Assembly: GCF_020520425.1 (NCBI RefSeq)
Contig: NC_079491.1
Location: 20,761,449-20,825,448 of the forward strand
Length of the DNA: 64,000 bases
Direction of reading: 5' to 3'
From: Spinacia oleracea
Taxonomy: Eukaryota > Streptophyta > Magnoliopsida > Caryophyllales > Amaranthaceae
The translations under genes and the position numbers were made by a program. Shown piece by piece: positions 37,218 through 52,706 of this stretch; position 1 is the stretch's first letter, and each line of letters opens with the position of its first letter. The notes under the pieces were generated by a model. It had not been told where the DNA came from, did not search any database, and was given only the letters and a program-made list of their open reading frames with translations.

Positions 37218-37432
37218 GTTTCTTAGGCCCTTAGTATCATTTGCTTAATGGAGTCAGTTTCCTTAACCTTTTTAAATTGTGTTAGTAATTTGCTCCATTA
37301 GGCAAGAGGATATTAATGTCATAAGATTCAATGATGAAAATCAACTTGTAACTGAGAATAACAATTAGATTGACTGTTGTTTATGTTTGCATGTCCCCTT
37401 GCCTCTACTGCCTATTTGTTGCCTTGCCTCTG

Positions 37433-37640
37433 CTGCCTTGTTCATGGTTTGCCAATGCTGCCTTGTTCTTGTTTTGCCAATATTGCCTTGTTCTTGTTTT
37501 GCCAATGCTGCCTTACCTCTTCTGCCTTGTTCTTGTTCTGCCAATGCTGCCTTGTTCATGTTTTGCCAATGCTGCCTTGTTCTTGTTAATGCTGTCTTGT
37601 TCTTGTTTTGCCAATGATGCCTTGTTCTTGTTATGTACTT
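37433..37640. repeat. Minisatellite of about 24 bp in the mariner element
   Basis: The unit GCCTTGTTCTTGTTTTGCCA with AATGCT recurs about eight times with small changes. Fragments also occur at 36263-36335 and 37019-37050. It produces open frames in several phases that are not genes. Confidence 0.9.
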
Positions 37641-37979
37641 CTTCCTTGTTTATTGCCTTGCCTTGATTAGTCTATTTTGATGTGAATAAGAAAGATGAAA
37701 AAACTTTACTAAACTTAAACATGAGATTCATTCATTGATGCTTCCAAAAGATATGCTTACAAAATGTTTTGCCTGCATGTTATGCTTGCATTTAAGCTTA
37801 CAAAAGTGACACATTGGTTTTACTTGTCAATTTAAAAACATGTCCCCAAAACACAAAAAGTTATCTAATTGTTTGCTCTTTGCTTCACTGGTTTGCTTTC
37901 CATTCATCATAGAGTTGCATGCATTCATTAACTGCCCATATAGGCGCCTTGACTTGCTCTGGCAGTCTGCCTTCATCTT

Positions 37980-39530
37980 CTAGAATCTTCTTCTTGTTGT
38001 GTGGAAGTTGGTAATCATTGTGCCCTTGTGTTTAAGAATCTCATTAGAAGCAAACTGTAATGTCATCCACACATTAGACAATGTCTTAGGATGCAATTCA
38101 TTAAAAGAATCATACACTGCTCCACTTAAGTCCTCCACAGTTTTAGGCATTTTCTTGTGCATAAGTGATTGAATGGACCTGAAAAATCCCAAGTCCAAGA
38201 TGTTGCAATCTGGACTGTTTGCTGGCTGTTGAGTCAACACAAAAGTGAACCCATCTTGTTTGTAGTGTAGTTGCCATTCAGGATCATCTTGCAATATATG
38301 TGCCTTTGCATTATCTTGAATAATATAGATGACCTTTTCCCCTTCATGTGGTGGCCACTTTGCCTTGATTGCTGGAATTAGCATGTTGATCATCATTGCC
38401 CTTGTTTCAATTTGATTCACAGACTTCACTGGCTTTGTTTCAATGGTCCCCTTTACTCTGTTTTTTGATGTCCTCTTGGCTGCAACTGCATTTGTGAATG
38501 GAAATATGCCTATTTTACCATCAAATTCACAATTCCCATTTTCACCCCACCTTGGTCTGGCTACTGCTGCCATGAACATGAATTTTGGTATCTTGGTTCT
38601 TGAACTTGCACTTCTATGTGGATAGGGTTCATTGTTTGCAAGATAAACTCTCTGGTTTTTTTGAGTCAAATAAAACCACTTCTCATCAATATGAATGAAG
38701 TCATACATGCTGTAATATGTTGGTTCTTGTGGTATAGTGTAATCCATTATTAGTCTGAGTACCCACCTCATCCTTGCCATTTTGCATGCTTCTGAAATGC
38801 CTGGATGCAAGGGACTTGAGTGTGGCTTAATAATTTTTCTCTTGATGAGCCTCCATACTGTTGTTGGTCCCAAATTGAACATTTTTGCAAGATCTACAAT
38901 GCATGTTCTGTCCCCCATGGCTATTTGTGCAATAGAGTCATATGTGACTTGAACCTTTTTCCTGCCACACTTGTGATACTTACTTTCCACCACATATGAA
39001 TTCATTGCTGCCTTCTGCTTCTTTGCTTTGTCCCATATTGTTCCTATGGTTTTTCTGTTGTAATCAAATTCTATGGCTGCATCCCTTATTGTCCCAAATA
39101 AAAGAGTTTCTGAATCTGGAATTTTTCTATTCAGCAGGAACACCAAAATTTCAAGCCTCAATTCATTATTTATTCTAGGAGTCCTGGGCTTATGATGATC
39201 TGTTCTTTGTGTTGCTGTTTGATGATGATGAGGTGATGCATTTTCTGATGGTGGTGGAAAGTTCAAATCAAAAAGAAATGGTACCTCTTGAAAGTTGGTA
39301 TTTTGCTGTTGCCCTTCCCCTTCTACTTCTGGTACCTGTTGTACATCTTCAGTAATGTTTGGTACATCTTCATTAAACTCAAAGTCCCCAAAATCAGCAG
39401 CAGTATTTTCAGAAGCTTGTACCAAGTCAGCAGCATCATCACCTTCCTCCGAGTCAGAATCGGAGTTAATGCCGTCGCCTTCATCATCAGAAAATCCGAG
39501 GAAATCGTCATCCTCTTGATCTGAAGCCAT
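37980..39530 (-). CDS. Mariner-like (DD39D) transposase
   Basis: A single uninterrupted 516-residue frame runs from ATG at 39530 to TAG at 37980. Residues 1-115 are acidic and low in complexity. Residues 120-235 form the helix-turn-helix DNA-binding region. The catalytic domain shows HIDEKWFYL (Asp282), IIQDNAKAH (Asp406) and ILDLGFF (Asp446). The spacing between the last two is exactly 39 residues, the plant mariner DD39D signature. The frame has no stop or shift, all three aspartates are present, and it starts about 550 bp inside a well-kept TIR, so the element may be recently or currently active. The enzyme would cut and paste DNA at TA sites and could mobilise related Stowaway MITEs. Plant mariner transposases are usually somewhat shorter; the long acidic N-terminus is unusual. 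Confidence 0.95.
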   Translation of the reverse strand: MASDQEDDDFLGFSDDEGDGINSDSDSEEGDDAADLVQASENTAADFGDFEFNEDVPNITEDVQQVPEVEGEGQQQNTNFQEVPFLFDLNFPPPSENASPHHHQTATQRTDHHKPRTPRINNELRLEILVFLLNRKIPDSETLLFGTIRDAAIEFDYNRKTIGTIWDKAKKQKAAMNSYVVESKYHKCGRKKVQVTYDSIAQIAMGDRTCIVDLAKMFNLGPTTVWRLIKRKIIKPHSSPLHPGISEACKMARMRWVLRLIMDYTIPQEPTYYSMYDFIHIDEKWFYLTQKNQRVYLANNEPYPHRSASSRTKIPKFMFMAAVARPRWGENGNCEFDGKIGIFPFTNAVAAKRTSKNRVKGTIETKPVKSVNQIETRAMMINMLIPAIKAKWPPHEGEKVIYIIQDNAKAHILQDDPEWQLHYKQDGFTFVLTQQPANSPDCNILDLGFFRSIQSLMHKKMPKTVEDLSGAVYDSFNELHPKTLSNVWMTLQFASNEILKHKGTMITNFHTTRRRF

Positions 39531-40053
39531 TAAGTCCCCTGTTTTTTTGCTATTTAATGTTGAATTGAGGAAGAAATTTTGGTGTTTTCCTTGTATTTAT
39601 TGAACTTGGTTAGAGTCAGATTTTTGTCTTTTGTGGGGGAAAGTGACCCTATTTATAAAGGGAATTCACTATTTCAACCTCTAAAAAATTTGGAGGGAAA
39701 ATGAAAATCCCCTGTTTTTTTATTTGGGGAAAAATTTGGAGTGAAATCTGAAAGTCAATTATTTGGGCAAAATTTCCAGCTAAAAAAAACGTGAGTCATT
39801 GTTAAACTTGTTTCTGATTGGTCCATGTAAGAGCAGATGGGTCCCATAGCCCCATGTGACTGAAAAATGTATGTTGATTTATTTCATTACTTTAATAAAA
39901 TATCTATTTTTCTCCCTATTAATTTAATACTTTCTATCTCTTTATTTTATTCAATCTCTTACACCCAATCATTATTCTTACACCCAATCATTACTCATAT
40001 CCCAATACAAACCAAGATTCAATTTTCTTAAACCACACCCAACATTATTTAGG

Positions 40054-40079
40054 GGAAGAATAAAAGGGAATGGAGGGAG
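40054..40079 (-). repeat. Right terminal inverted repeat of the mariner element
   Basis: The end GAATGGAGGGAG is reached before TA at 40080-40081. The adjacent subterminal region (39955-40000) has two copies of CTTACACCCAATCATTA. The next gene starts 45 bases beyond this end. Confidence 0.92.
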
Positions 40080-40124
40080 TACAACCCAGTAGTGTACAAG
40101 TCTAGGCTACGAAAAGCTGATAAA

Positions 40125-43100
40125 ATGGACAAACAAGAAAACCCATCAACGACTCTCCCTCTTCTTAGCACCTCACGCTCACTCACTGGAGAAGCAATAG
40201 AAGAAGGTATTCAGATTGAAAGAAACATAAATGAATTTAAACATGATCAACTTAGGGCTTGTTTGGTTCAGCAAGGTAAATATAATAATTGGGGAAAAAG
40301 GGTTTTTGTAGAAGAAGCAAAGAAACAAGTATGGTTAGCAGGTCCATTGATATTAGTGGGTCTGTTAACATTTTCGTTGCATATAATATCTCTAATGATG
40401 GTGGGTCACCTCGGCGAGTTAGCTCTCTCTGCAGCTTCCATGGCTACCTCTTTTGCATATGTTACTGGATTCAGCTTCTTGGTTAGTTGCTTTTTTCCAT
40501 TTTATTATTCTAGTCTTTTTTATATGTTACCTTTGCTTTAGCCGAAACACTTTCATTTTAAGGTGCAATATTTTGATTTTTGCACTTTCTCATATTTAAG
40601 GAAAAATTCCTTTCAATATATATTTTCATGTTAAAGTATGAATGTATATATGATGAAGCAATCAATAGTAATGCTATAAACTCTTTTGTGGGATGAATAT
40701 TGTATTCTTGTCCACCCTTTTTTATTACCCTATGTGACAGGAAAAAGTCGTATGAAACGGTTGCACAATAACCTAACCAAAACGTTGTCGTTTCTTTTTA
40801 TAATTAAGGGTGCCTTTTTTTTACTAGAAAATTTTAAGGTCGATTTAATATTTAATCTGTCGGAATATATTAAATAAATTAATGTGAGCCAGTCGCGTAA
40901 GACTTTGATGAAATATTTTTGAAAATCCGGTTACACAAAAGATGAAATTTGTACAGTAAATTTGTATCTCTCATAAATGTTACAGTAGAATAGATCTACG
41001 TGAGACAATCTCACATAAGACTTTCTCAAGTTGTTGAAAATTGAGACAGTCTAAACTCAACAGTTTATATCTGTGTGAGCATGCAGCTAGGAATGGCGAG
41101 TGCGCTAGAGACGATATGTGGGCAGTCATATGGTGCAGAGCAATACGAAATGGTAGGCATACACACACAGAGAGCCATGGTTTTGCTGTTATTGATAAGC
41201 ATCCCCATCAGTGTAATATGGTCATTTACTGAACCAATTTTGGTGGCTTTAGGACAGAACCATGATATTGCAGCTGAAGCTGCTCCTTATGCCCAATTTA
41301 TGATCCCTAGTCTTTTTGCATATAGTATTCTTCAATGCCTTATCAGATTCTTTCAAACCCAAAATATAGTCTTCCCAATGCTGCTGACTTCTGGAATCAC
41401 TACTCTACTGCACATATTAGTCTGTTGGTTATTGGTGTTCAAATCTGGCCTAGGAAGTAAAGGAGCTGCCCTTGCAAATACTATATCATACTGCATTAAT
41501 TGTATGCTGTTAGCAGCTTATGTTAAATTTTCTTCGTCGTGTTCAAGAACTTGGACAAGTAGCTTCTCAAAAGCATCATTTCAAGGTATCCCAGCTCTAC
41601 TCAGGCTCGCTATACCATCAGCTGTCATGGTCTGGTAAGGTTCTTTTTTATGTTCCTACAGAAAGGACTTACAGTTTTCTCATTTCAATTGTTACACAAG
41701 GATGCAACTCATGCAAGGATGTCAGATACTAAATTTTGTTTGATATGATCTTTGATCTTGTTTCTGTTGCATGTGGAGATTAAGGACTTTTTTGTTGCTG
41801 TGATTGAAACAGCTTGGAAATGTGGTCTTTTGAAATGATTGTTCTGTTGTCTGGTCTTCTACCAAACCCAGCACTAGAAACTTCAGTGCTTTCCATCAGG
41901 TTTGCACTTTGCTCTTCAACTAAAGATTTCTTGTCTTTTTTTATAATGACATTTAATAGCATAAAACTGCATATCTAAAGATGATAGATTATAAAGAGGG
42001 TGAACTGTCATCACAGCAATCATATAATGACACCGGCACTGAATCACGGCACAGTATGAGTTACACTGTTAAAACAGGATTATCAGTTTGTTATACTAAT
42101 CTATTAGTCTATTGGAACTCTAGTAGAGTGATGACCTATTCTGTAATGCAACTTGATGCAGCCTCAATACTACCTCACTTGTTTGGGTTATTCCTGAAGG
42201 TTTCAGTGGTGCAGTAAGGTGATCTTTTGTTTGCTTTCATAAACATTGATATTATCTTATCTGTTTTAAGATCCGTATATAATATTTGGCTTTCGCAAAC
42301 ATAACTAATTTTTTACTTAAATTTATCTTAAAGAACTGAATTGTTTTCAAGAGGAAATTAAAGGAAACACAAAAATGTACAAGTAGCCTCTGAATTCTGT
42401 TTGGGCTTGTCTGTCTACAGTACGAGGGTCTCTAATGAATTGGGAGCTGGGAAGCCAGAAGCTGCAAGAACAGCAGTATATGTCGTTTTATGCATGACAG
42501 TTTCCGAGAGCATTGTTATGGGGTTAATCCTTATACTGATACGAAATGCCTGGGGTTATGCTTATAGTAGCGAGATGGAAGTGGTGACATATTTAGCTTC
42601 CATGATGCCCCTACTTGCATTAACCAATTTCGTTGACGGACTCACATGCGTCCTCTCCGGTAACACACTTACATTATTGCCAAAGGTTTATTTTTTCAAA
42701 CCTGGAAAACAGGCTACAGCTTGCTCTGGTATATATTTATGAAAAATTCCCTGAATGATTTATTTTAATTTAATTTTTATATATTTCTGTGAACATTATA
42801 TTCAGGGACAGCTAGAGGATGTGGTTGGCAAAAGATAGGTGCATATATCAATCTAGGATCATTTTATATTGTGGGTCTTCCAGTTGCTATCCTGTTAGCA
42901 TTTTACCTGCACATTGGAGGGAAAGTAATTATTCACTCCTTTATACTCTACTTAAACGACATAATTAACTACTGTCTTTGAAGTTAATTAACCACGCTTT
43001 TGTTATTGAATCTCTTGTTAAAGGGTCTCTGGTTAGGAATTTTATGCGCAATCACCCTTCAAGTTATCGCCTTCCTTGTCATTACACTGAAAACAGACTG

Positions 43101-43257
43101 GGAGCAACAAGTAAGTAATGCCATTACAACCAACTTTGTAATTTCTTTTTAATTGAAGTATTATTACATTGATGATGATCCTGTGATTCATCTCTAGGCC
43201 AAGAAAGCTACGGAGAGAGTCTACGAATCCAAAGTTGTCAAAGAGATGGTTTTCTGA
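40125..43257 (+). CDS. MATE family efflux transporter (DETOXIFICATION/DTX type)
   Basis: Eight exons join in frame: 40125-40481, 41087-41634, 41813-41899, 42162-42218, 42421-42659, 42806-42924, 43024-43110 and 43198-43257, giving 517 residues ending TGA. Conserved blocks include KKQVWLAGPLI, MVGHLGELALSAASMA, ICGQSYGAEQYEM, TRVSNELGAGKPEAARTA and GTARGCGWQKIGAYINLGSF, typical of plant MATE proteins with twelve membrane helices. The small exon 42162-42218 (LNTTSLVWVIPEGFSGAVS) is needed to link the fourth and fifth helix blocks. The family exports organic compounds using a cation gradient at plasma or vacuole membrane. The N-terminal tail of about 75 residues is long. The coding start lies 43 bases past the TA flanking the mariner element, so its promoter or 5' UTR has been displaced or provided by the transposon. 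A second MATE exon lies at 52476. Confidence 0.95.
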
Positions 43258-43742
43258 AGAGACTGTTGTGGATGGTGAAAAGTGAAAACATCCATCTCTA
43301 ATTGGAAATTAAGAATTTGGAACTAAGTTATAATGCTTGCTTCTTAAACACAGGCAAAGATGAAAGAATCATCCAAGTACCGGATGCTTATCAATGTTGA
43401 ATGCCAACGCATTTTGAGTTGGAGATACTTGCTTGGTGAAATAGTGGCGTAAGCGTGTTTTTTTCATTCAGAAGAACCTCAACTGCAGAAAGATACATAT
43501 GACATACAGAATCAGATTTTCATTCAGTTGTCTCCCAATTTATGTATCCCTTGTTTGGTTAATTGTAAGCTGAATTGAAATTTTCATGTTTCATATAAGG
43601 ATTATCTGAGTTTTATGGCTCTAGACTTCTAGAGGTTACACAGTAGGCAAGGCTGCAGGGTTTAGCCCTCGTCTGAAACACCTTTTTGCTCCTGGCGTTG
43701 ACCTGTATTATCAATGATCTTTACACTTTCCAATTTAGTCTA

Positions 43743-44067
43743 TTCCCTCCGTCCCTTAATACTCGCACCGGTTTGACCGGTGCGGAGTTTAAGACATTTA
43801 AATTGACTTATTACTTTAATGGGTGTTAGTTGATAGTGGAGTATTTTTTTAATATAGTTAGTGGGAAATGGGTAAGAGGTGGAGAGTGGTGAGTTGGGGT
43901 GTGAATTTTTGAATGATTTTTTGTAGGGAATAGGGATGTAGTGGGGTTAGTAAGTAAGTGTGAGAAATAATATAATATTGGTATAAATTTCCATTTATAG
44001 AAGCGGTGCAAGTATTAAGGGATAGCCCGAAAAGGAAAGCGGTGCGAGTATTAAGGGACGGAGGGAG
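43743..44067. mobile_element. Stowaway MITE (325 bp subfamily)
   Basis: The ends TTCCCTCCGTCCCTTAATAC and GTATTAAGGGACGGAGGGAG are inverted repeats flanked by TA. Same length and internal sequence type as 25861-26185. Confidence 0.92.
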
Positions 44068-44106
44068 TATTTCTTAATGTTATTTACACTTTGTTTTATT
44101 CTATTA

Positions 44107-44386
44107 CTCCCTCCATATTATTTAAGGGATACACTTGTCATTTTTAGTAATTTATCAACTCCACCATCTAATTAAATAATACATCTAATTTACCATATGA
44201 CCCACCATCCTATTAAACAAATAAACCCACCCACCTCCCACCCCCCAACATGATATGGTCTCCACTTGTTTACTTATTAAAATATCTACCCAACCCCACT
44301 TGCTTTATTATTTTATTTCATTCAATTTTTTTTTCTTAATACCCGTGTCCGGCCAAAGTGTATCCCTTAAATAAATACAGAGGGAG
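44107..44386. mobile_element. Stowaway-like MITE (second subfamily)
   Basis: The left end CTCCCTCCATATTATTTAAG and the right end CTTAAATAAATACAGAGGGAG are inverted repeats. TA precedes the left end; the right flank has changed to AA. Arms continue to pair (GGGATACACTT against AAGTGTATCCC). No gene. Confidence 0.82.
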
Positions 44387-45099
44387 AACTAGACATGAAA
44401 ATTTACTACCTTATCTTTCTTACCCCCACAACATTTACAATTTTCCATTCACTTTCTCTTACTTTATTCATTTTTTCTTACACCCACCCACATTTTCCTT
44501 ACTTTATCCATATTTTATTATATTCAACCAACTTTTCTATTTTGGTCTTAATATTTGTGCAAACAGTAACTGTAAAAATCTTTATGAAACGGAGAGGATT
44601 ACTATGTTCATGTTTAGGTTCATTTAACTTAATCGAGCTCAAGCTAGAGATTATAATGTACTCAAGCTTTGTTCGTTAAGGAAATAAAGCGGTCAAATTC
44701 TGTTAATTTGTCTATCTACCCCAAGATAATCCAGATACAGAGTACTTTTCTTTTATAGCCTTTGGGAGTTAATAATTACATAAACAAACTTCATACTTCA
44801 GTATCACATTTAATTGTAACAAAACAGATTAAATACTTACATGTTTTTAAGCTGGTTGTAAAGTAAACATCGATAAAACAATCGGGTAATAACTTTATCA
44901 CAGTTGAGTTATAGAAAACAAACATACATATAAAAAGATGCACTTCTTATTAACTTTTAATTTGCTCACAAGTTACAAGAATCAAATACACCATAATTCT
45001 AATTTTGTAATGAAAAAAGAGAAAACAGTGGAATTGCAATATGTAAAATGGTACAATGGTAGAGAGTACTTGTGTAAATGGTCTTCAAAAATGGGCATG
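44387..45099. other. Intergenic region between MATE and PAT genes
   Basis: The first 210 bases end in AACTGTAAAAATCTTTATGAAACGGAG, a motif also seen at about 51690-51727, and look like a worn MITE. The remainder probably includes the 3' UTR of the PAT gene on the minus strand. Nothing else is supported. Confidence 0.45.
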
Positions 45100-50455
<5,356 letters not shown>

Positions 50456-50823
50456 ATTGGTGTCTTACTGTCTTGTCCACGTGTGCTGTTAGGTGGAGTG
50501 GATGGGGGAAACACACTCGTAGAGTCTTTGGTCCGTTTTTAAATGAGGAGTACAAATTCTTGGTTAAAGCGGGGTTGGTAGTTTCACCACTTTGGTTACT
50601 ACTACATTCCTACAACCAGTCCTGCGTTTAACTTAAAGAAATAGAGTCAAAGAAATACAAATATTTAAAATTCCCATAAATGCAATAATTAAACATATTG
50701 ATCACGGGTGAGAAATAATCTGAATCGGAACATATTATAACCAGTATTAGATAACACAATGTGATTTTAAAAATCACATTGTGGAACATATTGATCACGG
50801 GTGAGAAATAAATAGAGGAAGTA
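50456..50823. other. Upstream flank of the PAT gene
   Basis: This holds the likely promoter and 5' UTR of PAT on the minus strand. A short direct repeat around ATATTGATCACGGGTGAGAA occurs at 50695 and 50788. No further gene. Confidence 0.5.
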
Positions 50824-51573
50824 CTCCCCCCATTCCTTTTTGTTCTTCCTTTTTGGAATCCGGGAGGGGATTAAGAAAAATTGAAATCTTGGTATGATTG
50901 GGTGTAAGAGTAATGATTGGGTCTAAGAGAAAGTAATAAATAAATGAAGGAAAGAGAAGATATTTTTATTAAAGTAATAAAAATCAGAAAAGGGGGTGGG
51001 TGGGTGAATGGTGAATGGTGAATGTGAATGAACTAAATAAGGGATGGTGGAGAAATTTAGGCTACGTTTGGTAGGACGTAAAACATTTTCCTAGAAAACA
51101 GTTTTCCTCCATTATCAATTTTATATTGTTTGGTTTGAAAATGAGTGTAAAACTATTTTTCCTAGAATTAAAATTGTTCTCACAATGATGGAAAACCATT
51201 TTCTCTTCAGAATGAAGGGAAAATTGTTTTCCTTCCTTTTCCTTATCTCTCTTGTACGCTTCTCTCACTGCCTGCTTACTTTCCCTTTCATTTTCCTTTC
51301 GTTTCATCATTTTTCTTACATGAAACCAAACAACAGAAAACTACTTTTGGAATTGTGTTTTTCTTGAAAATCATTTTACGCTAAAAATGTTTTACCCAAC
51401 GGAGCCTTGTGGTAGAATATGTATAGATTCTTAGATTTTTTGGTAATTAGAAAGATAAATAAGGTTATTTTGAATAAAAAAATCATGTCCAAAAATAGTA
51501 TAGATTCCAAACAGGAAGAACAAAAAGGAACGTCATTTCGAAAAACAGGAAGAACAAAAGGAAATGGAGGGAG
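50824..51573. mobile_element. MITE derived by internal deletion from the mariner element
   Basis: The ends CTCCCCCCATTCCTTTTTG and, reversed, CTCCCTCCATTTCCTTTTG match the mariner TIR, with TA on both sides. The left part (ATTGGGTGTAAGAGTAATGA and TTTTTATTAAAGTAATAAAA) matches the subterminal right end of the mariner element near 39890-40020. The right part matches its subterminal left end (TACTATTTTTGG near 33000). Another MITE is inserted at 51060-51406. Confidence 0.9.
51060..51406. mobile_element. Nested MITE, hAT-like ends
   Basis: The left end GGCTACGTTTGGTAGGACG and the complement of the right end GGCTCCGTTGGGTAAAAC are inverted repeats. Arms continue with AAAACATTTTCC. It lies inside the mariner-derived MITE. 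The target duplication is not clear. Confidence 0.7.
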
Positions 51574-51948
51574 TAACACTTATAACTTTTCACTCAATTT
51601 CTCAATTTCTTACAACCACTCACCATTTTACACTACTTTACTTTATTTTATTAAACTCACCTTATTCCGCATTTGTTTTAATATTTTTGCAAATAATAAC
51701 TGTAAATATCATTATGAAACGGAGGTAATAATAAAACAATTTAACCTCATTTTTAAAAAAATTAACTATAGTATAACAATAAGCCCAAAGCATAAAACAA
51801 TCAAAACTCAAATCATATCTTAGTTTATTTTTTAAATGAATTTGCAACAATTTAGTTAAATCTATAAAATGACAGTGTAACCGAAACCGGGATTTTTCTG
51901 CTTCTAATTTTCATGAACCCGTTGCTAACATGTAATAGTTCTGATTTA
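51574..51948. other. Intergenic AT-rich stretch
   Basis: The first 150 bases end in GTAAATATCATTATGAAACGGAGG, resembling the worn MITE end at 44560-44600. No gene is seen. Confidence 0.4.
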
Positions 51949-52216
51949 CTCCCTCCGTCCTGGAATAGTCGCGCCGTTTTGATTAGACACGCTTGCCAAA
52001 TGCACAACTTTGCCCACCAATATCTTGAACTACATAAAATACAAACTTATCAAATGTTAATATTTTAAAAATGTATATTAAGATAAAGTCAACAATATAT
52101 TATATAATAACATTTGTTTTCATATAACAGAAATAAATTAAGGTCAAAGTGAATTATTTGAATAGTATAAAAAGTCAAAACAGTGCGAGTATTGCGGGAT
52201 AAAATTTGGACAGTAG
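51949..52216. mobile_element. Stowaway MITE with decayed right end
   Basis: The left end CTCCCTCCGTCCTGGAATAG follows TA. The right side CAGTGCGAGTATTGCGGGAT is a damaged version of the usual end. It is closest to the nested MITE at 31467-31725. It lies about 260 bases upstream of the second MATE exon. Confidence 0.7.
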
Positions 52217-52475
52217 GTAGTAGATGTTTAAATCGAAATTAAATAAGGATTGATGGGTTTGATTTGAAGTTTCAAAATGGAACACGTCTATTGTATCTCC
52301 TTTTTTTTGTTTAACATATACTCCAACATATACAAAGTTATATACTATACTCATCCCATGACAAATATGACTATATATATTACGGACTACGGAGTAGTGT
52401 AGAATTGTCAAAGCTACTACAAAGAAGGAGAAAGAAAAGGGAGTGAGAGAGAGACCAACAAAAATAAAAAAAAAA

Positions 52476-52706
52476 ATGGAAACACCACTTATCAATCAAA
52501 GAGATGAAAATGAGAAGTGGAAAAAAGGTGCGATTGAAGAGGTGAAGAAACAAGTATGGTTAGCAGGACCATTGATATGTGTAAACATATTGCTGTTTAG
52601 TTTGCAGTTGATATCTGTTATGTTTGTTGGTCATCTTGGTGAGTTACCACTTGCTGGTGCTTCCATGGCTACTTCTTTTGCTACTGTCACTGGTTTCAGC
52701 TTGTTG
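52476..52706 (+). pseudogene. Exon 1 of a second MATE transporter; rest not found
   Basis: 77 codons from ATG to a GT donor (TTGTTG|GTAAG) encode METPLINQ followed by EEVKKQVWLAGPLI and FVGHLGELPLAGASMATSFA, the first two membrane helices of a MATE protein, aligned with exon 1 of the gene at 40125. The next exon should start with LGMASALE and span about 550 bp. Nothing like it is present in the following 11 kb, which is filled with transposons and other genes. Either the gene is truncated or its next intron is extremely long. The purine-rich 5' leader looks normal. Confidence 0.75.

Larger units (their letters stand above)
35207..37317 (+). ncRNA. Array of at least eleven RNA-like hairpins inside the mariner element
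   Basis: Imperfect inverted repeats with arms of about 25-45 bases follow each other: 35207-35356, 35427-35517, 35726-35870, 35910-35999, 36100-36223, 36356-36432, 36476-36622, 36717-36799, 36839-36926, 37108-37189 and 37231-37317. Stem sequences differ while linker sequences recur (CAATGATG, CTGAGAT, TTGGGGACATT). The region is non-coding on both strands and lies downstream of the small plus-strand gene. Mismatches in the best stems are mainly G:U on the plus strand, arguing for a plus-strand transcript. Candidates are a small-RNA precursor cluster, box C/D-related RNAs, or structural DNA for transposition. Confidence 0.7.
32929..40079. mobile_element. 7.15 kb mariner-like element with transposase (putatively autonomous)
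   Basis: The left end CTCCCTCCATTCCTTTTTG and the reverse complement of the right end CTCCCTCCATTCCCTTTTA are matching terminal inverted repeats, agreeing at 24 of the first 26 bases. TA flanks both ends (32927-32928 and 40080-40081). Inside are a two-exon gene on the plus strand (33440-34713), a hairpin array (35207-37317), a minisatellite (37433-37640) and an intact transposase gene on the minus strand (37980-39530). Plant mariner elements are the source of Stowaway MITEs. From memory, known plant copies are shorter (about 3-5 kb), so the extra content is notable. A deletion derivative with both ends of this element lies at 50824-51573. Confidence 0.9.

Noticed and set aside
35207-37317. 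CRISPR-like array explanation for the regularly spaced repeats
   Set aside because: Repeats are inverted pairs with differing stems, in plant DNA, with no cas genes or constant direct repeats.
37365-37666. Cys/Leu-rich open frames in three plus-strand phases and one Gln-rich minus frame
   Set aside because: They are translations of a 24 bp minisatellite.
39288-39524. Plus-strand and alternate minus-strand frames over the transposase 5' end
   Set aside because: Shadows of the acidic N-terminal coding region of the transposase.
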